From: Pseudomonas sp. MF4836 | GTDB lineage: Bacteria > Pseudomonadota > Gammaproteobacteria > Pseudomonadales > Pseudomonadaceae | Direction of reading: 5' to 3' | DNA: 64,000 nucleotides | Assembly (NCBI RefSeq): GCF_002018875.1 | Contig: NZ_MVOL01000004.1 | Span: 1 to 64,000 of the forward strand | In this document: positions 43,268 to 51,843 of the stretch, one piece after another | Layout: each line of letters starts with the position of its first letter | How positions within the stretch are numbered: position 1 is the stretch's first letter | Notes under the pieces: generated by a model | Seen by the model: only the letters and a program-made list of their open reading frames with translations | Databases searched by the model: none | Told to the model about the DNA's origin: nothing | Position numbers and translations under genes: made by a program

Positions 43268-44887
43268 TCAGGCTTCGTCGTCGATACGCCTTGGCGCCAG
43301 GCGCCGGCCGCGGGTGACCAATTCGATAAACTGCATCGCCGTCAGGGCGTGGGCGAACAGCCAGCCCTGGCCGTAGCTCACCCCCTCGCTGCTCAGCAGC
43401 AACGCCTGATCTTCATACTCGATGCCCTCGGCAATCACCTTGAGTTGCAGGGCGTGGGCCATGCGAATGATATGCGGGGCCACGCCACTGCTGGCGGCGT
43501 CGTGGCCCAGAGCGTCGATAAACGCCTTGTCGATCTTCAGGCAGTCCACCGGCAGGGTCTGCAAGTACGCCAGGCTGCAATAACCGGTGCCGAAATCGTC
43601 GATCAATACCTGATGCCCGACATCGCGCAGTGCCTGCAAGTTGTCGCGGGCCACCACCACATCGATCAGCCCACGCTCGGTCACCTCGAACGCAATCTGC
43701 CGCGCCGCCACGTGATGCAAGGCCAGCAGCCGGGCCATTACCTGGCCAATGCGCGGCACCATCACATCGCAGGCCGCCAGGTTGACGGAGATGTACAGCT
43801 GCGGATTGGCCCGCAGCAGGTGCCCCAACTGCTCCAACAGGCGCTGCAGGACAAAGTCGGTGATCTGGCGGATCTGCCCGGTGTTTTCCGCCAGGGGGAT
43901 GAACAGGTCGGGGCTGGTCAGGGTGCCATCCGGGCGGCGCCAGCGCAGCAGGGCTTCGGCACCGACGCAGCGGCGGGTATTGAGGTCGAAGATTGGCTGG
44001 TACAGCACCTGCAATTCATCGCGGCGCAGGGCTCCGTGCAACTCCCCACCCAGCGATTGGCTCTGGCGCGCCAGTTGATAGACCAGGCCGCCGATAAAGG
44101 TCGATAACAGCAGGCTGATGGGCAGCAGCCACCACCAGTCCTCCAGCATCTCGGCCTGCATGCTCGCGCGCGGGGTGACCAGCACCAACTGATACTCGGG
44201 CGTGCGGGTGGGCATGCGATAGATCAGGCGGGTCGGTGTCACCTGCAGGGCATCGTGATTGCCCGGCGGCACCGGTTCGGCCACCGGCCATGGCAGGGCC
44301 TGGCCAAGCACCGGGATGGCGCGGGTGCCATGGTCCACTACCACCATCAGGCTGCTGTTGGCCGGCAGGTCCACGACATCGGTCAGATGCCCACGGGAGG
44401 TGGCGACTCGGAAGTTGCCACGCCCCAGCATCAGCGCCGCGAGGTTTTCGTTGGGTTGGGTCGAGGTGTTGAGCCAGTAGCTGTAGGTCGGGCCCCTGAT
44501 ATCCGGGGCACGGATCGCCGCCAGGCTGTCCTGGCGCGGCCAATTGGAGCAGGCCTGGGTGGCATCGATGTAGGCCGCCTCATAAATGAAGCGGTAGTTG
44601 AAGCTCACCTGCTGCAGCGCGGCGACCATATCGCCGCTGCATTCACGCAGGGGCTGCGCCTCCAGCACATCCAGGCCTTCGCGCAACTGGCCAAACAGTT
44701 GCTCCAGACGCTCCAGGAAGCGCTCGCCCTGGGCATTCATCTGCTCGCTCTCGCGCTGTTCGACCTGATGCATGGCCACCCCGGCGCTTCCGAGCAGCAG
44801 CAACCCCGCGCTCAACCCAGCCGCCAGCACCGCCAATAACCACGGGCGATGGAACCAGGTGCGCAAGAGCTCGCGAGCAGCGGGCAT
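43268..44887 (-). CDS. CSS-motif EAL domain phosphodiesterase
   Basis: A 539-residue membrane protein. Two helices (15-38 and about 250-272) enclose a periplasmic CSS-type sensor region containing Cys83 (ECSGD) and Cys113, which may form a redox-sensitive disulfide. The EAL domain keeps EALLRW, FEVTER, DDFGTGY and KIDKAFI, so c-di-GMP hydrolysis is likely; one motif, EGIEYEDQ, replaces the usual EGVET. dsbA, at 48914, could oxidise these cysteines. It is convergent with kinB, 6 bp apart. Confidence 0.88.
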   Translation of the reverse strand: MPAARELLRTWFHRPWLLAVLAAGLSAGLLLLGSAGVAMHQVEQRESEQMNAQGERFLERLEQLFGQLREGLDVLEAQPLRECSGDMVAALQQVSFNYRFIYEAAYIDATQACSNWPRQDSLAAIRAPDIRGPTYSYWLNTSTQPNENLAALMLGRGNFRVATSRGHLTDVVDLPANSSLMVVVDHGTRAIPVLGQALPWPVAEPVPPGNHDALQVTPTRLIYRMPTRTPEYQLVLVTPRASMQAEMLEDWWWLLPISLLLSTFIGGLVYQLARQSQSLGGELHGALRRDELQVLYQPIFDLNTRRCVGAEALLRWRRPDGTLTSPDLFIPLAENTGQIRQITDFVLQRLLEQLGHLLRANPQLYISVNLAACDVMVPRIGQVMARLLALHHVAARQIAFEVTERGLIDVVVARDNLQALRDVGHQVLIDDFGTGYCSLAYLQTLPVDCLKIDKAFIDALGHDAASSGVAPHIIRMAHALQLKVIAEGIEYEDQALLLSSEGVSYGQGWLFAHALTAMQFIELVTRGRRLAPRRIDDEA

Positions 44888-44934
44888 GATTGGATATCCG
44901 AAGGATTACCAATGAGTTATAGCAACTGATTGAG

Positions 44935-44961
44935 AAAACGCCCGGACCGTCTGGCGGGCGT
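44935..44961 (-). terminator. terminator after the amidase gene
   Basis: ACGCCCG (44938-44944) pairs with CGGGCGT (44955-44961); read on the minus strand, TTTTC follows. It lies within the 76-bp gap between the amidase stop and the EAL gene start. Confidence 0.75.
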
Positions 44962-44963
44962 CA

Positions 44964-45743
44964 TTATTTTGTCTGGTTGAGTACCTGCAGGATTGCCGCG
45001 CTTTCGGCATCGGCGATGCCATCAAAGCGGCCCGGGCGGAAATGCATCTGGAATGCCGTCAATACATGCCGGGTCGCCACGTCGAACTCGCCGGTCTGGG
45101 GGGTGGTGTAGCCCAGGCGAGCCAATTCCTGCTGGAACCAGGTCGCGCTGGGCAACGCCTGGGCATACACCGCCTGCTGTCGCGCAACCGCCTGGGCATT
45201 GGGCCATTGGCCGAGGCCGGCATCCGCCAGGCGCTTCCAGGGGAACAGCGGGCCCGGGTCGAGCTTGCGCAGGGGGGCGATGTCACTGTGCCCGATGATA
45301 TGGCGGGGCGAAATGTTGTTGCGCTTGCTGATGTCTTTGAGCAGCACGATCAGGTTCTGGATCTGCGCTTCGCTGTAGGGGTACCAGACGCGGCCGGTGG
45401 GGGTATCGCGAAAGCCCGGGTTGACGATTTCAATGCCAATGGAACTGGAGTTGAGCCAGGTGCGGCCTTGCCACTCGCTTTCTCCGGCGTGCCAGGCGCG
45501 GTAATTCTCGTCCACCAGCTTGAAGATGGTGCCCGCCTTGTCGTCGCCGATCAGGTAATGGCTACTGACCTGGCCATGGGTCAGCAGTGCCAGCGAACGT
45601 TCCAGGGAGGCCGAGGTGTAATGCACGACGATGAACTGCGCGCGATTGTCGAAGTTGACCGAAGGGTGGCTGGTGTCGATTCGAGGACCACTGGCGCAAC
45701 CGGCCAGCAGTAAAAACGAGAGGGCAAACACAAGAGATTTCAT
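44964..45743 (-). CDS. lipoprotein N-acetylmuramoyl-L-alanine amidase, AmiD/AmpDh type
   Basis: A 259-residue protein with a lipoprotein signal peptide (LLAGC, Cys16 or so). An amidase_2 domain follows with FIVVHYTS, WHAGES, GIEIVNPG and the zinc ligands of HSDIAPLRKLDPGP. Residues about 185-255 are a peptidoglycan-binding domain. Such enzymes cut the stem peptide from the glycan at the outer membrane and take part in wall recycling. I use ATG 45743, which begins the signal peptide; the open frame extends further upstream without a plausible start. Confidence 0.88.
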   Translation of the reverse strand: MKSLVFALSFLLLAGCASGPRIDTSHPSVNFDNRAQFIVVHYTSASLERSLALLTHGQVSSHYLIGDDKAGTIFKLVDENYRAWHAGESEWQGRTWLNSSSIGIEIVNPGFRDTPTGRVWYPYSEAQIQNLIVLLKDISKRNNISPRHIIGHSDIAPLRKLDPGPLFPWKRLADAGLGQWPNAQAVARQQAVYAQALPSATWFQQELARLGYTTPQTGEFDVATRHVLTAFQMHFRPGRFDGIADAESAAILQVLNQTK

Positions 45744-45848
45744 GGCAGAGAGCAGTACGCGGCAGACAATAATGCAACAGTGTAACGTACTGCTCCGGGC
45801 CGGGCCGGCGAAAGCCGGCGTTTTACACAAAAATAGGACAAATCCGGT

Positions 45849-48026
45849 TTAGCCGATCTCCACCCGGTTGCGTCCGGCATCTTTCGCCCGATACAGCGCC
45901 TGATCGGCTCTTTTCAACACCTGCTCGCTGCGTTCGCCGCTTTTGAACGCACTCATGCCGATGGACACGGTAATGGTCACGCGCTCGCCCTTGAAGTGGA
46001 ACGGGCAGGCTTCGATGGCGGAGCGCAGGGCCTCCACCAGCCGCGCACCGACCGCGACGGTGGTATCGGGCATCATCAGGACAAACTCTTCACCGCCGAA
46101 GCGGGCGATGAAATCACTGCCACGCAGGCGCTTGCGCAGCACGGTGGCAATGATTTTCAGCACTTTGTCACCGGCAAGGTGGCCGTAGTTGTCGTTGATG
46201 CGCTTGAAGTGATCAAGGTCGAGCATCGCCAGCAACAGGGTGTTGCCGTGCTGCTGCCATTGGGCGATTTCATGCTCCAGCCGCTCGCTCCAGGCCGCGC
46301 GGTTAGGCAGGCCGGTCAAAGGATCGATCAGCGCCTTCTGCCGCTGTTCTTCCAAGTGCTCGCGATAGCCCTGGGCTTCCTGCTCCATGCTTGAGACGCG
46401 CTCGGCCAGGCTTTGCAGGCGCGCGGCCACTTCCTTCTCGCGTTCGTCCCGTTGCTTCTGGTGATGGTCCATGGTCCCCAGCAGCCCCTCGAGGTGGCTT
46501 TCCAGCACCTGCTTGAGGTCTTCCAGATCGGCTGCTTCCTGAACGCTGCTCTGCAAGCCGTCGACCTGCTCGCGGATCTGCGTATCCATGGCCCGCGCTG
46601 CGGAGTGGCTGTCGGCATGCCCATCGCTGGCGGCCTGCAGGTTGCTCTGGAACGATTCCAGGCGCTCGTTCAACTGCTTGAGGTACACCTCGAACTCATG
46701 CTGACCGCTGTCGGTGATCGCCAGCATCAACACCGCCAGATCGTCGAGGATCGGCAGCAATTCATACCAGTTGAGCCCATGTTGCAGGCGATCACGCATG
46801 GCTTCGGCCTGGGGCCGATGGCGCTCGGGCAGACTCAGGTCGTCCAGCAGGCCAAGCAGCGTGTGTTCGATGTGCTTGGCCACCGAGCTGTAGGACGGCT
46901 CGGGGGAATCAGGCAGGGCGTAGAGCACGTCCTCTTCGGGCTGCTCGGGGTCAATCGCGGCCAGGGCTTCGGCCATCACGGCCGGCAGGGGCAGGCTGTC
47001 GATCAGCGGTACGCTCGGCACGCTGTCTTCGAGCGCCACGGTCGGGGTCAATTCGTCCGGGTTGTCGAGCTCAGGGCTGGGCACCTCTGCGGCTTCAGGC
47101 GCCACAGCGCTCGGCGCTGGCGCTTCAACCACAGGCTCGACGGGCAACTCGGCTGCGGCTGCGGCAGGCTCGCCAGGGGAGGCCAGCACCGGTGGCACGA
47201 ACGCCACGACTTGCGCGGCGGGCGGCAACTGCGACGGTTCCGGCTCTTCCGGGGTCTTGGTGACGTCGGGCTCCAGGGCCGCAACGGGCGGAGTGATTTC
47301 AGCGGCGGCGGCCGGTGCCACTGTCGGAGCTGGCGCCGGCTCAGGGGCTGCAGGCACCTCGACAGCAGCCGGCAGCGCCTGGCGCGGGGCTTCAGCCACT
47401 GGCGCAGGCGACGCGCGCTCGACCTCGCTGACCACCGGACCCGCTTCGGGTGCCGCCAGTGCCGGGCTTTGCGGCGCGGGCTCTGTGCCCTCTGGCTGGG
47501 CATCGCGATGGCCAAACAGGCGTTGCAACAGGCCCGGCCGCTCCGGCTCGGCCGGCGCATCCAACTGGCTCAGTGCCTTGCCCTGCAAATTGCTCAGCTC
47601 GCTGAGCAGCAATGGAATTTCCCGTGCCTGCCCAACCCGACCATCCAATTGCTTGGCGAACGCCTTCAGCGGTCGGCGAACCTCTCGGGGCAACGGCAGA
47701 GTCTGGAGTTGAGCGACCAAAGCCGTCAGCGCGCTGCTCATCTGCTCGACGCGGGTCTCGCGCCGCTGCTCGGAGTCGAGCACGGCTTTTTCCAGGCGCG
47801 GCAACAGGGCGGCCAGGGCCGCGTCCATATCGTCGCTGCGCACCACGTCGCGCATTTCCTTCATGCACTGATCGACCGCGCGATCCGTACCCTCCGCCGC
47901 CAGGGTGCTGCGCACCAGCCCACGGCGTAGCAAGTCGAGGCGGGCATCCCAGCGTCGCTCGAGCTTTTCCTGTTGTTCAATGCTTTTGAGGTACTTCTCT
48001 TTCCAGCGCTGGGCGTCGTCGCTCAT
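45849..48026 (-). CDS. GGDEF diguanylate cyclase with long Pro/Ala-rich linker
   Basis: A 725-residue soluble protein. Residues 1-170 are helical (coiled coil), about 175-345 are a low-complexity Pro/Ala/Glu segment, about 375-560 are helical again and the C-terminus is a GGDEF domain. GGEEF is at 644-648, and RxxD (RGSD, 635-638) lies 5 residues before it, an inhibitory I-site. It should make c-di-GMP under product inhibition. It overlaps the EEP gene by 4 bp. The opposing EAL enzyme is 1 kb downstream. Confidence 0.9.
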   Translation of the reverse strand: MSDDAQRWKEKYLKSIEQQEKLERRWDARLDLLRRGLVRSTLAAEGTDRAVDQCMKEMRDVVRSDDMDAALAALLPRLEKAVLDSEQRRETRVEQMSSALTALVAQLQTLPLPREVRRPLKAFAKQLDGRVGQAREIPLLLSELSNLQGKALSQLDAPAEPERPGLLQRLFGHRDAQPEGTEPAPQSPALAAPEAGPVVSEVERASPAPVAEAPRQALPAAVEVPAAPEPAPAPTVAPAAAAEITPPVAALEPDVTKTPEEPEPSQLPPAAQVVAFVPPVLASPGEPAAAAAELPVEPVVEAPAPSAVAPEAAEVPSPELDNPDELTPTVALEDSVPSVPLIDSLPLPAVMAEALAAIDPEQPEEDVLYALPDSPEPSYSSVAKHIEHTLLGLLDDLSLPERHRPQAEAMRDRLQHGLNWYELLPILDDLAVLMLAITDSGQHEFEVYLKQLNERLESFQSNLQAASDGHADSHSAARAMDTQIREQVDGLQSSVQEAADLEDLKQVLESHLEGLLGTMDHHQKQRDEREKEVAARLQSLAERVSSMEQEAQGYREHLEEQRQKALIDPLTGLPNRAAWSERLEHEIAQWQQHGNTLLLAMLDLDHFKRINDNYGHLAGDKVLKIIATVLRKRLRGSDFIARFGGEEFVLMMPDTTVAVGARLVEALRSAIEACPFHFKGERVTITVSIGMSAFKSGERSEQVLKRADQALYRAKDAGRNRVEIG

Positions 48027-48901
48027 TCATGGGATCCGCGAGGGGCAGGACTCAACGCGGGCAATGCATCAGCCGTGAGCGAACCCGGCAGACGAATCTC
48101 TACCGCGACCGGCAGGTGATCGGAAATCGGTTGGGCCAGGACCTCGACACGCTCCAGAGTGAGGCTGGGGCTGAGCAGAATATGGTCAAGGCAGCGTTGC
48201 GGGCGCCAGCTGGGAAAGGTCGCTTGCAGTTGCGGGGCCAGCAGGCCCAGGTCGCGCAGCGGAGAACTTTCCAGCAGATCGCTGGCGTGGGTGTTCATGT
48301 CGCCCATCAGCACCTGATGGCGATAGCCGCCGATCAACTCGCGGATATAGGCCAATTGCCGGGTGCGGGCACGAGCCCCCAGAGCCAGGTGCATCATCAC
48401 CACCACCAACGCCTCGGGACCCTCGCCAAAACGCACGAGAATCGCGCCGCGCCCCTTGGGCCCGGGCAACGGGTGGTCTTCAATCGCCCAGGGTTTCAAG
48501 CGGCTGAGCACACCATTGCTGTGCTGGCCGAGACGCCCCAGGTTGCGGTTGAGCTGTTGATACCAGTAAGGGAACGCGCCCAGCTGAGCCAGGTGTTCGA
48601 CCTGGTTGACATAGCCGGATCGCAGGCTGCCGCCATCGGCTTCCTGCAGCGCCACCAGGTCGAAGTCGCCCAGCAGGTTACCGATCTTTTGCAGATTGTC
48701 GGCACGCCCGGTGTGCGGCAGCAGGTGCTGCCAGCCACGGGTCAGGTAATGCCGGTAACGTTCGGTGCTGATACCGACCTGGATATTGAAACTGAGTAAA
48801 CGCAGGCGACTGTCGGCCGGCAGGCCGGTCGCTGCCAGATGGTCTTCGTTGACCTGCGGGTCGTGCAGGCCAACGATGCGTTCAGTGCCCCAGCGCGCCA
48901 T
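48023..48901 (-). CDS. endonuclease/exonuclease/phosphatase (EEP) family protein
   Basis: A 292-residue EEP-fold protein. It carries the Asn in LSFNIQ, the Glu in LQEADGG, the GDMNTH and the C-terminal ISDHLPVAVEI motifs, so the metal-dependent phosphodiester or phosphatase site is intact. The substrate is unknown: a DNA, RNA or phospholipid role is possible. It is translationally coupled to the GGDEF gene and may be in the same transcript as dsbA upstream. Confidence 0.87.
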   Translation of the reverse strand: MARWGTERIVGLHDPQVNEDHLAATGLPADSRLRLLSFNIQVGISTERYRHYLTRGWQHLLPHTGRADNLQKIGNLLGDFDLVALQEADGGSLRSGYVNQVEHLAQLGAFPYWYQQLNRNLGRLGQHSNGVLSRLKPWAIEDHPLPGPKGRGAILVRFGEGPEALVVVMMHLALGARARTRQLAYIRELIGGYRHQVLMGDMNTHASDLLESSPLRDLGLLAPQLQATFPSWRPQRCLDHILLSPSLTLERVEVLAQPISDHLPVAVEIRLPGSLTADALPALSPAPRGSHE

Positions 48902-48913
48902 GGCAGGCGCCGC

Positions 48914-49543
48914 TTACTTGGCCGCTCGCTCTTTGGCGATCAGCTGGTCAGCGACGTTCAAGGCACCTTCTGGACCTTCGGCGCTGCCCAGGTCAAAGCG
49001 ATACTTGCCGTTGACGACCATGGTCGGTACGCCGGAGATCTGGTAGGCCTGGGCCTTCTTCTTGGCGTCTTCAACCTTGCCTTTAACGGCGAACGAGTTG
49101 TAGGTGCTCAGGAACTTGTCCTTGTCGACACCTTCGCCGGCCAGGAACTCGGCCATTTCGTCAGGGGTCGCCAGTTTCTTGCCGCTATGGATGGCTTCGA
49201 ACACGGCTTTATGGACACTGTGCTCGACACCCATGGCTTCCAGGGTGATGAACAGCTGGCCGTGGACGTTCCAGATACCGCCGAACATGGCGGGAATGCG
49301 TACGAAATTGACATCAGCCGGCAGCTTCTCAACCCATGGGTTGATGGTCGGCTCGAAGGCGTAGCAGTGTGGGCAGCCGTACCAGAACAGCTCGACCACT
49401 TCGATCTTTCCAGGCACCGCAACCGGAACCGCGTTGCTCAGCTCGACATATTGTTTACCGGCAACAATCGGCTCGGCGGCTTGAGCGGTCACGCCAAACA
49501 GGCTGGCGGTGACGAGAGCGGCGCTCAGAATCAGATTACGCAT
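48914..49543 (-). CDS. dsbA: thiol:disulfide interchange protein DsbA
   Basis: A 209-residue periplasmic oxidoreductase with a signal peptide (1-22) and the active site CPHC (57-60) in WYGCPHCYAF. The cis-Pro loop reads SGVPTMVVNG. It introduces disulfides into exported proteins. It is the first gene of a unit leading into the EEP and GGDEF genes (12-bp gap to the former). Confidence 0.95.
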   Translation of the reverse strand: MRNLILSAALVTASLFGVTAQAAEPIVAGKQYVELSNAVPVAVPGKIEVVELFWYGCPHCYAFEPTINPWVEKLPADVNFVRIPAMFGGIWNVHGQLFITLEAMGVEHSVHKAVFEAIHSGKKLATPDEMAEFLAGEGVDKDKFLSTYNSFAVKGKVEDAKKKAQAYQISGVPTMVVNGKYRFDLGSAEGPEGALNVADQLIAKERAAK

Positions 49544-49634
49544 GCTTTACTCCTGAACAAATAAGGGCGCCTCGCGCGACCTGAGTTCAGACAGGCCATG
49601 GCGGGCTTGAGTTCGCTAGTGTAGCGGCAGACGC

Positions 49635-49664
49635 CATAAAAAAGGGCGGCCTGAGCCACCCTTT
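49635..49664 (-). terminator. intrinsic terminator after the cytochrome c4 gene
   Basis: AAAGGGCGGC (49641-49650) and GCCACCCTTT (49655-49664) form a 10-bp stem with one G-U pair and a CTGA loop. A T run follows on the minus strand. The rest of 49544-49741 shows no gene. Confidence 0.85.
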
Positions 49665-49741
49665 ATCTTTGCACCGACAGATTAATCGATCATTAACGCT
49701 GCCAACGGCAACCGCCCGGGCATCGTTCGATCGCGCCGGCC

Positions 49742-50347
49742 TTAGTGCAGGCCTTGAATGTAGCTGGACACCGCTTCGATGTCTTTGTTGCTGAGCTTGG
49801 CCGCAATGCTGCGCATGACCATGGTGTCGCCGTCGTTGGTGCGATTGCCTTCACGGAAGTCGGTCAGCTGCTTGGTCACGTATTGAGCGTGCTGGCCACC
49901 CAGGTGCGGGAAGCCGGCAGCTGCGTTGCCCGTGCCGTTTGGCGAGTGGCAACCGGTGCAGGCTGGCATGCCCTGGTCCAGCTTGCCGCCGCGGAACAGT
50001 TCTTCGCCGCGAGCCACGACCTTGGGATCTGCCGCACCGACGCTGCCTTTCTGGCTGGCGAAGTAGGCGGCGATGTCAGCCAGGTCCTGATCGCTCAGGT
50101 TGGTCAGCAGGCCAGTCATTTCCAGCACCTGGCGCTTTCCGGACTTGATGTCGTGCAACTGCTTGTTCAGGTAACGCTCACCCTGACCCGCCAGTTTTGG
50201 AAAGTTAGGCGCCATGCTGTTCCCATCCGGACCATGGCAAGCACCACATACAGCGGCTTTTGCCTGGCCTGCAGCAGCGTCGCCCGCAGCATGGGCCACG
50301 CCCGTGATGCCCAAGGTCAACAGCAGACTCACGATCAATTTGTTCAT
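49742..50347 (-). CDS. diheme cytochrome c4
   Basis: A 201-residue exported protein (signal peptide 1-20) with two CxxCH heme sites, CGACH at 34-38 and CTGCH near 131-135, each in a cytochrome c domain. It carries electrons to terminal oxidases in the periplasm. It is preceded by a monoheme cytochrome c5-like gene at 50394 on the same strand. Confidence 0.93.
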   Translation of the reverse strand: MNKLIVSLLLTLGITGVAHAAGDAAAGQAKAAVCGACHGPDGNSMAPNFPKLAGQGERYLNKQLHDIKSGKRQVLEMTGLLTNLSDQDLADIAAYFASQKGSVGAADPKVVARGEELFRGGKLDQGMPACTGCHSPNGTGNAAAGFPHLGGQHAQYVTKQLTDFREGNRTNDGDTMVMRSIAAKLSNKDIEAVSSYIQGLH

Positions 50348-50393
50348 CAGCTAATCCAACTACGGCTAAGGGTTAAAGAGTTATGGACCGGGA

Positions 50394-50684
50394 TCACTCG
50401 CTCATCCAAAGGATGATGACTCGGTAATCCTCGGCACTGCATTCCATGCACAAACCACGCGGCGGCATCGCCTTGAAACCCTGGGTCACGTGTTGCACCA
50501 GCGTCTCCATACCTTGCGCCAACCTCGGCGCCCAAGCTGCCTTGTCACCCTTTTGGGGAGCGTTTGGCAGCTGTCCGGCATGGCAGGCACCACAAGCACG
50601 GTTGTACATGGCTTCCGGATCCTGTGTAGCCTGAGCGCTGTAAAGCGGCATCAAGACACCGGCAGCTAGCAGCCACTTCGTCAT
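50394..50684 (-). CDS. monoheme cytochrome c5-like protein
   Basis: A 96-residue exported protein with a signal peptide (1-19) and one CGACH heme site (residues 31-35). A second cysteine pair (CMEC) near residue 79 is typical of cytochrome c5. It lies 46 bp upstream of cytochrome c4. The divergent promoter region toward engB (50685-50875) contains TATAAT-like AT-rich sequence near 50798. Confidence 0.9.
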   Translation of the reverse strand: MTKWLLAAGVLMPLYSAQATQDPEAMYNRACGACHAGQLPNAPQKGDKAAWAPRLAQGMETLVQHVTQGFKAMPPRGLCMECSAEDYRVIILWMSE

Positions 50685-50875
50685 AAAACGACCTTTTCAG
50701 GGTTTGAGAGCGTTCTGCGTTCTAATGCGCAATCAAGGTCTATCGCTCTCGTGAACTTCATCCTACGCCGGGACAAAGCACACACAAAATCTGCGACATT
50801 ATATACTGGCGCTACTGAAACGGAAATGAACTGCTTGCCGCACCCATTCTCGGCACCGCCCCTATCGGAAATCCC

Positions 50876-51517
50876 ATGCAACTGAAAAACCCCATTCTCG
50901 GCCTGTGCCAACAGTCCACCTTCATGCTCAGCGCCGCCAAAGTCGATCAATGCCCCGACGACGAAGGCTTTGAAGTGGCCTTTGCCGGGCGTTCCAACGC
51001 CGGCAAATCCAGCGCCCTGAACACCCTGACCCACGCCAGCCTGGCGCGCACCTCGAAAACTCCGGGGCGCACACAGCTGTTGAACTTCTTCAAGCTAGAC
51101 GATGAACGCCGTCTGGTCGACCTGCCAGGCTACGGTTATGCCAAGGTGCCGATCCCGCTCAAGCTGCACTGGCAGCGCCACCTGGAAGCCTACCTGGGCA
51201 GCCGCGAGAGCTTGAAGGGCTTGATTCTGATGATGGACATCCGTCATCCAATGACCGACTTCGACCTGCTGATGCTCGACTGGACCATGGCCAGCGGCAT
51301 GCCGATGCACATTCTGCTGACCAAGGCCGACAAGCTGACCTACGGCGCAGCCAAGAACACCCTGCTCAAGGTCCAGGCCGATATCCGCAAAGGCTGGGGC
51401 GACAGCATCAGCATCCAACTCTTCTCGGCGCCCAAGCGCATGGGCCTGGAAGAGGCGTACACCGTGCTGGCGGACTGGATGGAACTGGCCGACAAAGGCG
51501 CTGAAGTCGAGGCCTGA
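50876..51517 (+). CDS. engB: ribosome biogenesis GTPase EngB (YihA)
   Basis: A 213-residue GTPase. G1 is [10 protein letters not shown]3 is DLPGYGYAK and G4 is TKAD. It is needed for 50S subunit assembly in other bacteria. It lies upstream of the ErsA sRNA and polA, the order seen in many gamma-proteobacteria, where Spot 42 occupies the sRNA place in E. coli. Confidence 0.95.
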   Translation: MQLKNPILGLCQQSTFMLSAAKVDQCPDDEGFEVAFAGRSNAGKSSALNTLTHASLARTSKTPGRTQLLNFFKLDDERRLVDLPGYGYAKVPIPLKLHWQRHLEAYLGSRESLKGLILMMDIRHPMTDFDLLMLDWTMASGMPMHILLTKADKLTYGAAKNTLLKVQADIRKGWGDSISIQLFSAPKRMGLEEAYTVLADWMELADKGAEVEA

Positions 51518-51566
51518 AAGGCCGGTGGGGGCTGCCTGTGAGGTAGACGGGCAGTTTCCTGCAGGC

Positions 51567-51695
51567 AAAAAAAACCCCGGACTTCGTATGGGGAGGGGGA
51601 AGTTCGGGGTCTAAGGTCCGGACCGTTAGGGCGGGGTCCAGATATCTGCCAACACTTAACACAACATAGGAGCATTGAAGGGCTTCACCAGCCAT
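51567..51695 (-). ncRNA. ersA: ErsA sRNA
   Basis: A minus-strand RNA of about 129 nt between engB and polA, the known location of ErsA. It ends with a strong terminator: an 11-bp stem (51575-51585 with 51599-51609, one mismatch) whose loop is C-rich (CCCCTCCCC), then eight T. ErsA is an envelope-stress sRNA that acts through Hfq, for example on algC in P. aeruginosa. The 5' end is estimated from the promoter, and the length agrees with the published RNA of about 130 nt as I remember it. Confidence 0.85.
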
Positions 51696-51703
51696 TCAGT
51701 AAC

Positions 51704-51732
51704 TCTGAGTAGCGTTTCACTGAAATAGTTCC
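51704..51732 (-). promoter_or_regulatory. AlgU-type promoter of ersA
   Basis: On the minus strand GGAACT (51732-51727) is followed by TCAGAG (51708-51703), close to the AlgU consensus. It places the start of the RNA near 51695. ErsA transcription by AlgU is known in P. aeruginosa. Confidence 0.6.
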
Positions 51733-51797
51733 GGGAAGGCCAAAAAACTCTTGGCGATAACCGATGAAATTTTCGGCGCTAATAGCCCTTCGCCAGC

Positions 51798-51826
51798 CTT
51801 TGCCGCGACACTATGCCGCGGCAAAG
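51798..51826 (-). other. inverted repeat after polA
   Basis: CTTTGCCGCG (51798-51807) and CGCGGCAAAG (51817-51826) form a 10-bp stem with a 9-nt loop, 18 bp after the polA stop. No T run follows on the minus strand, so it may be a weak terminator or an mRNA-stability element. Confidence 0.45.
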
Positions 51827-51843
51827 CCCTCGAAAAACGCCCC

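Noticed and set aside
47062..47712. Gly/Ala/Ser-rich plus-strand stretch that looks repetitive
   Set aside because: It is the complement of the Pro/Ala/Glu linker of the GGDEF protein, not a repeat element or gene.
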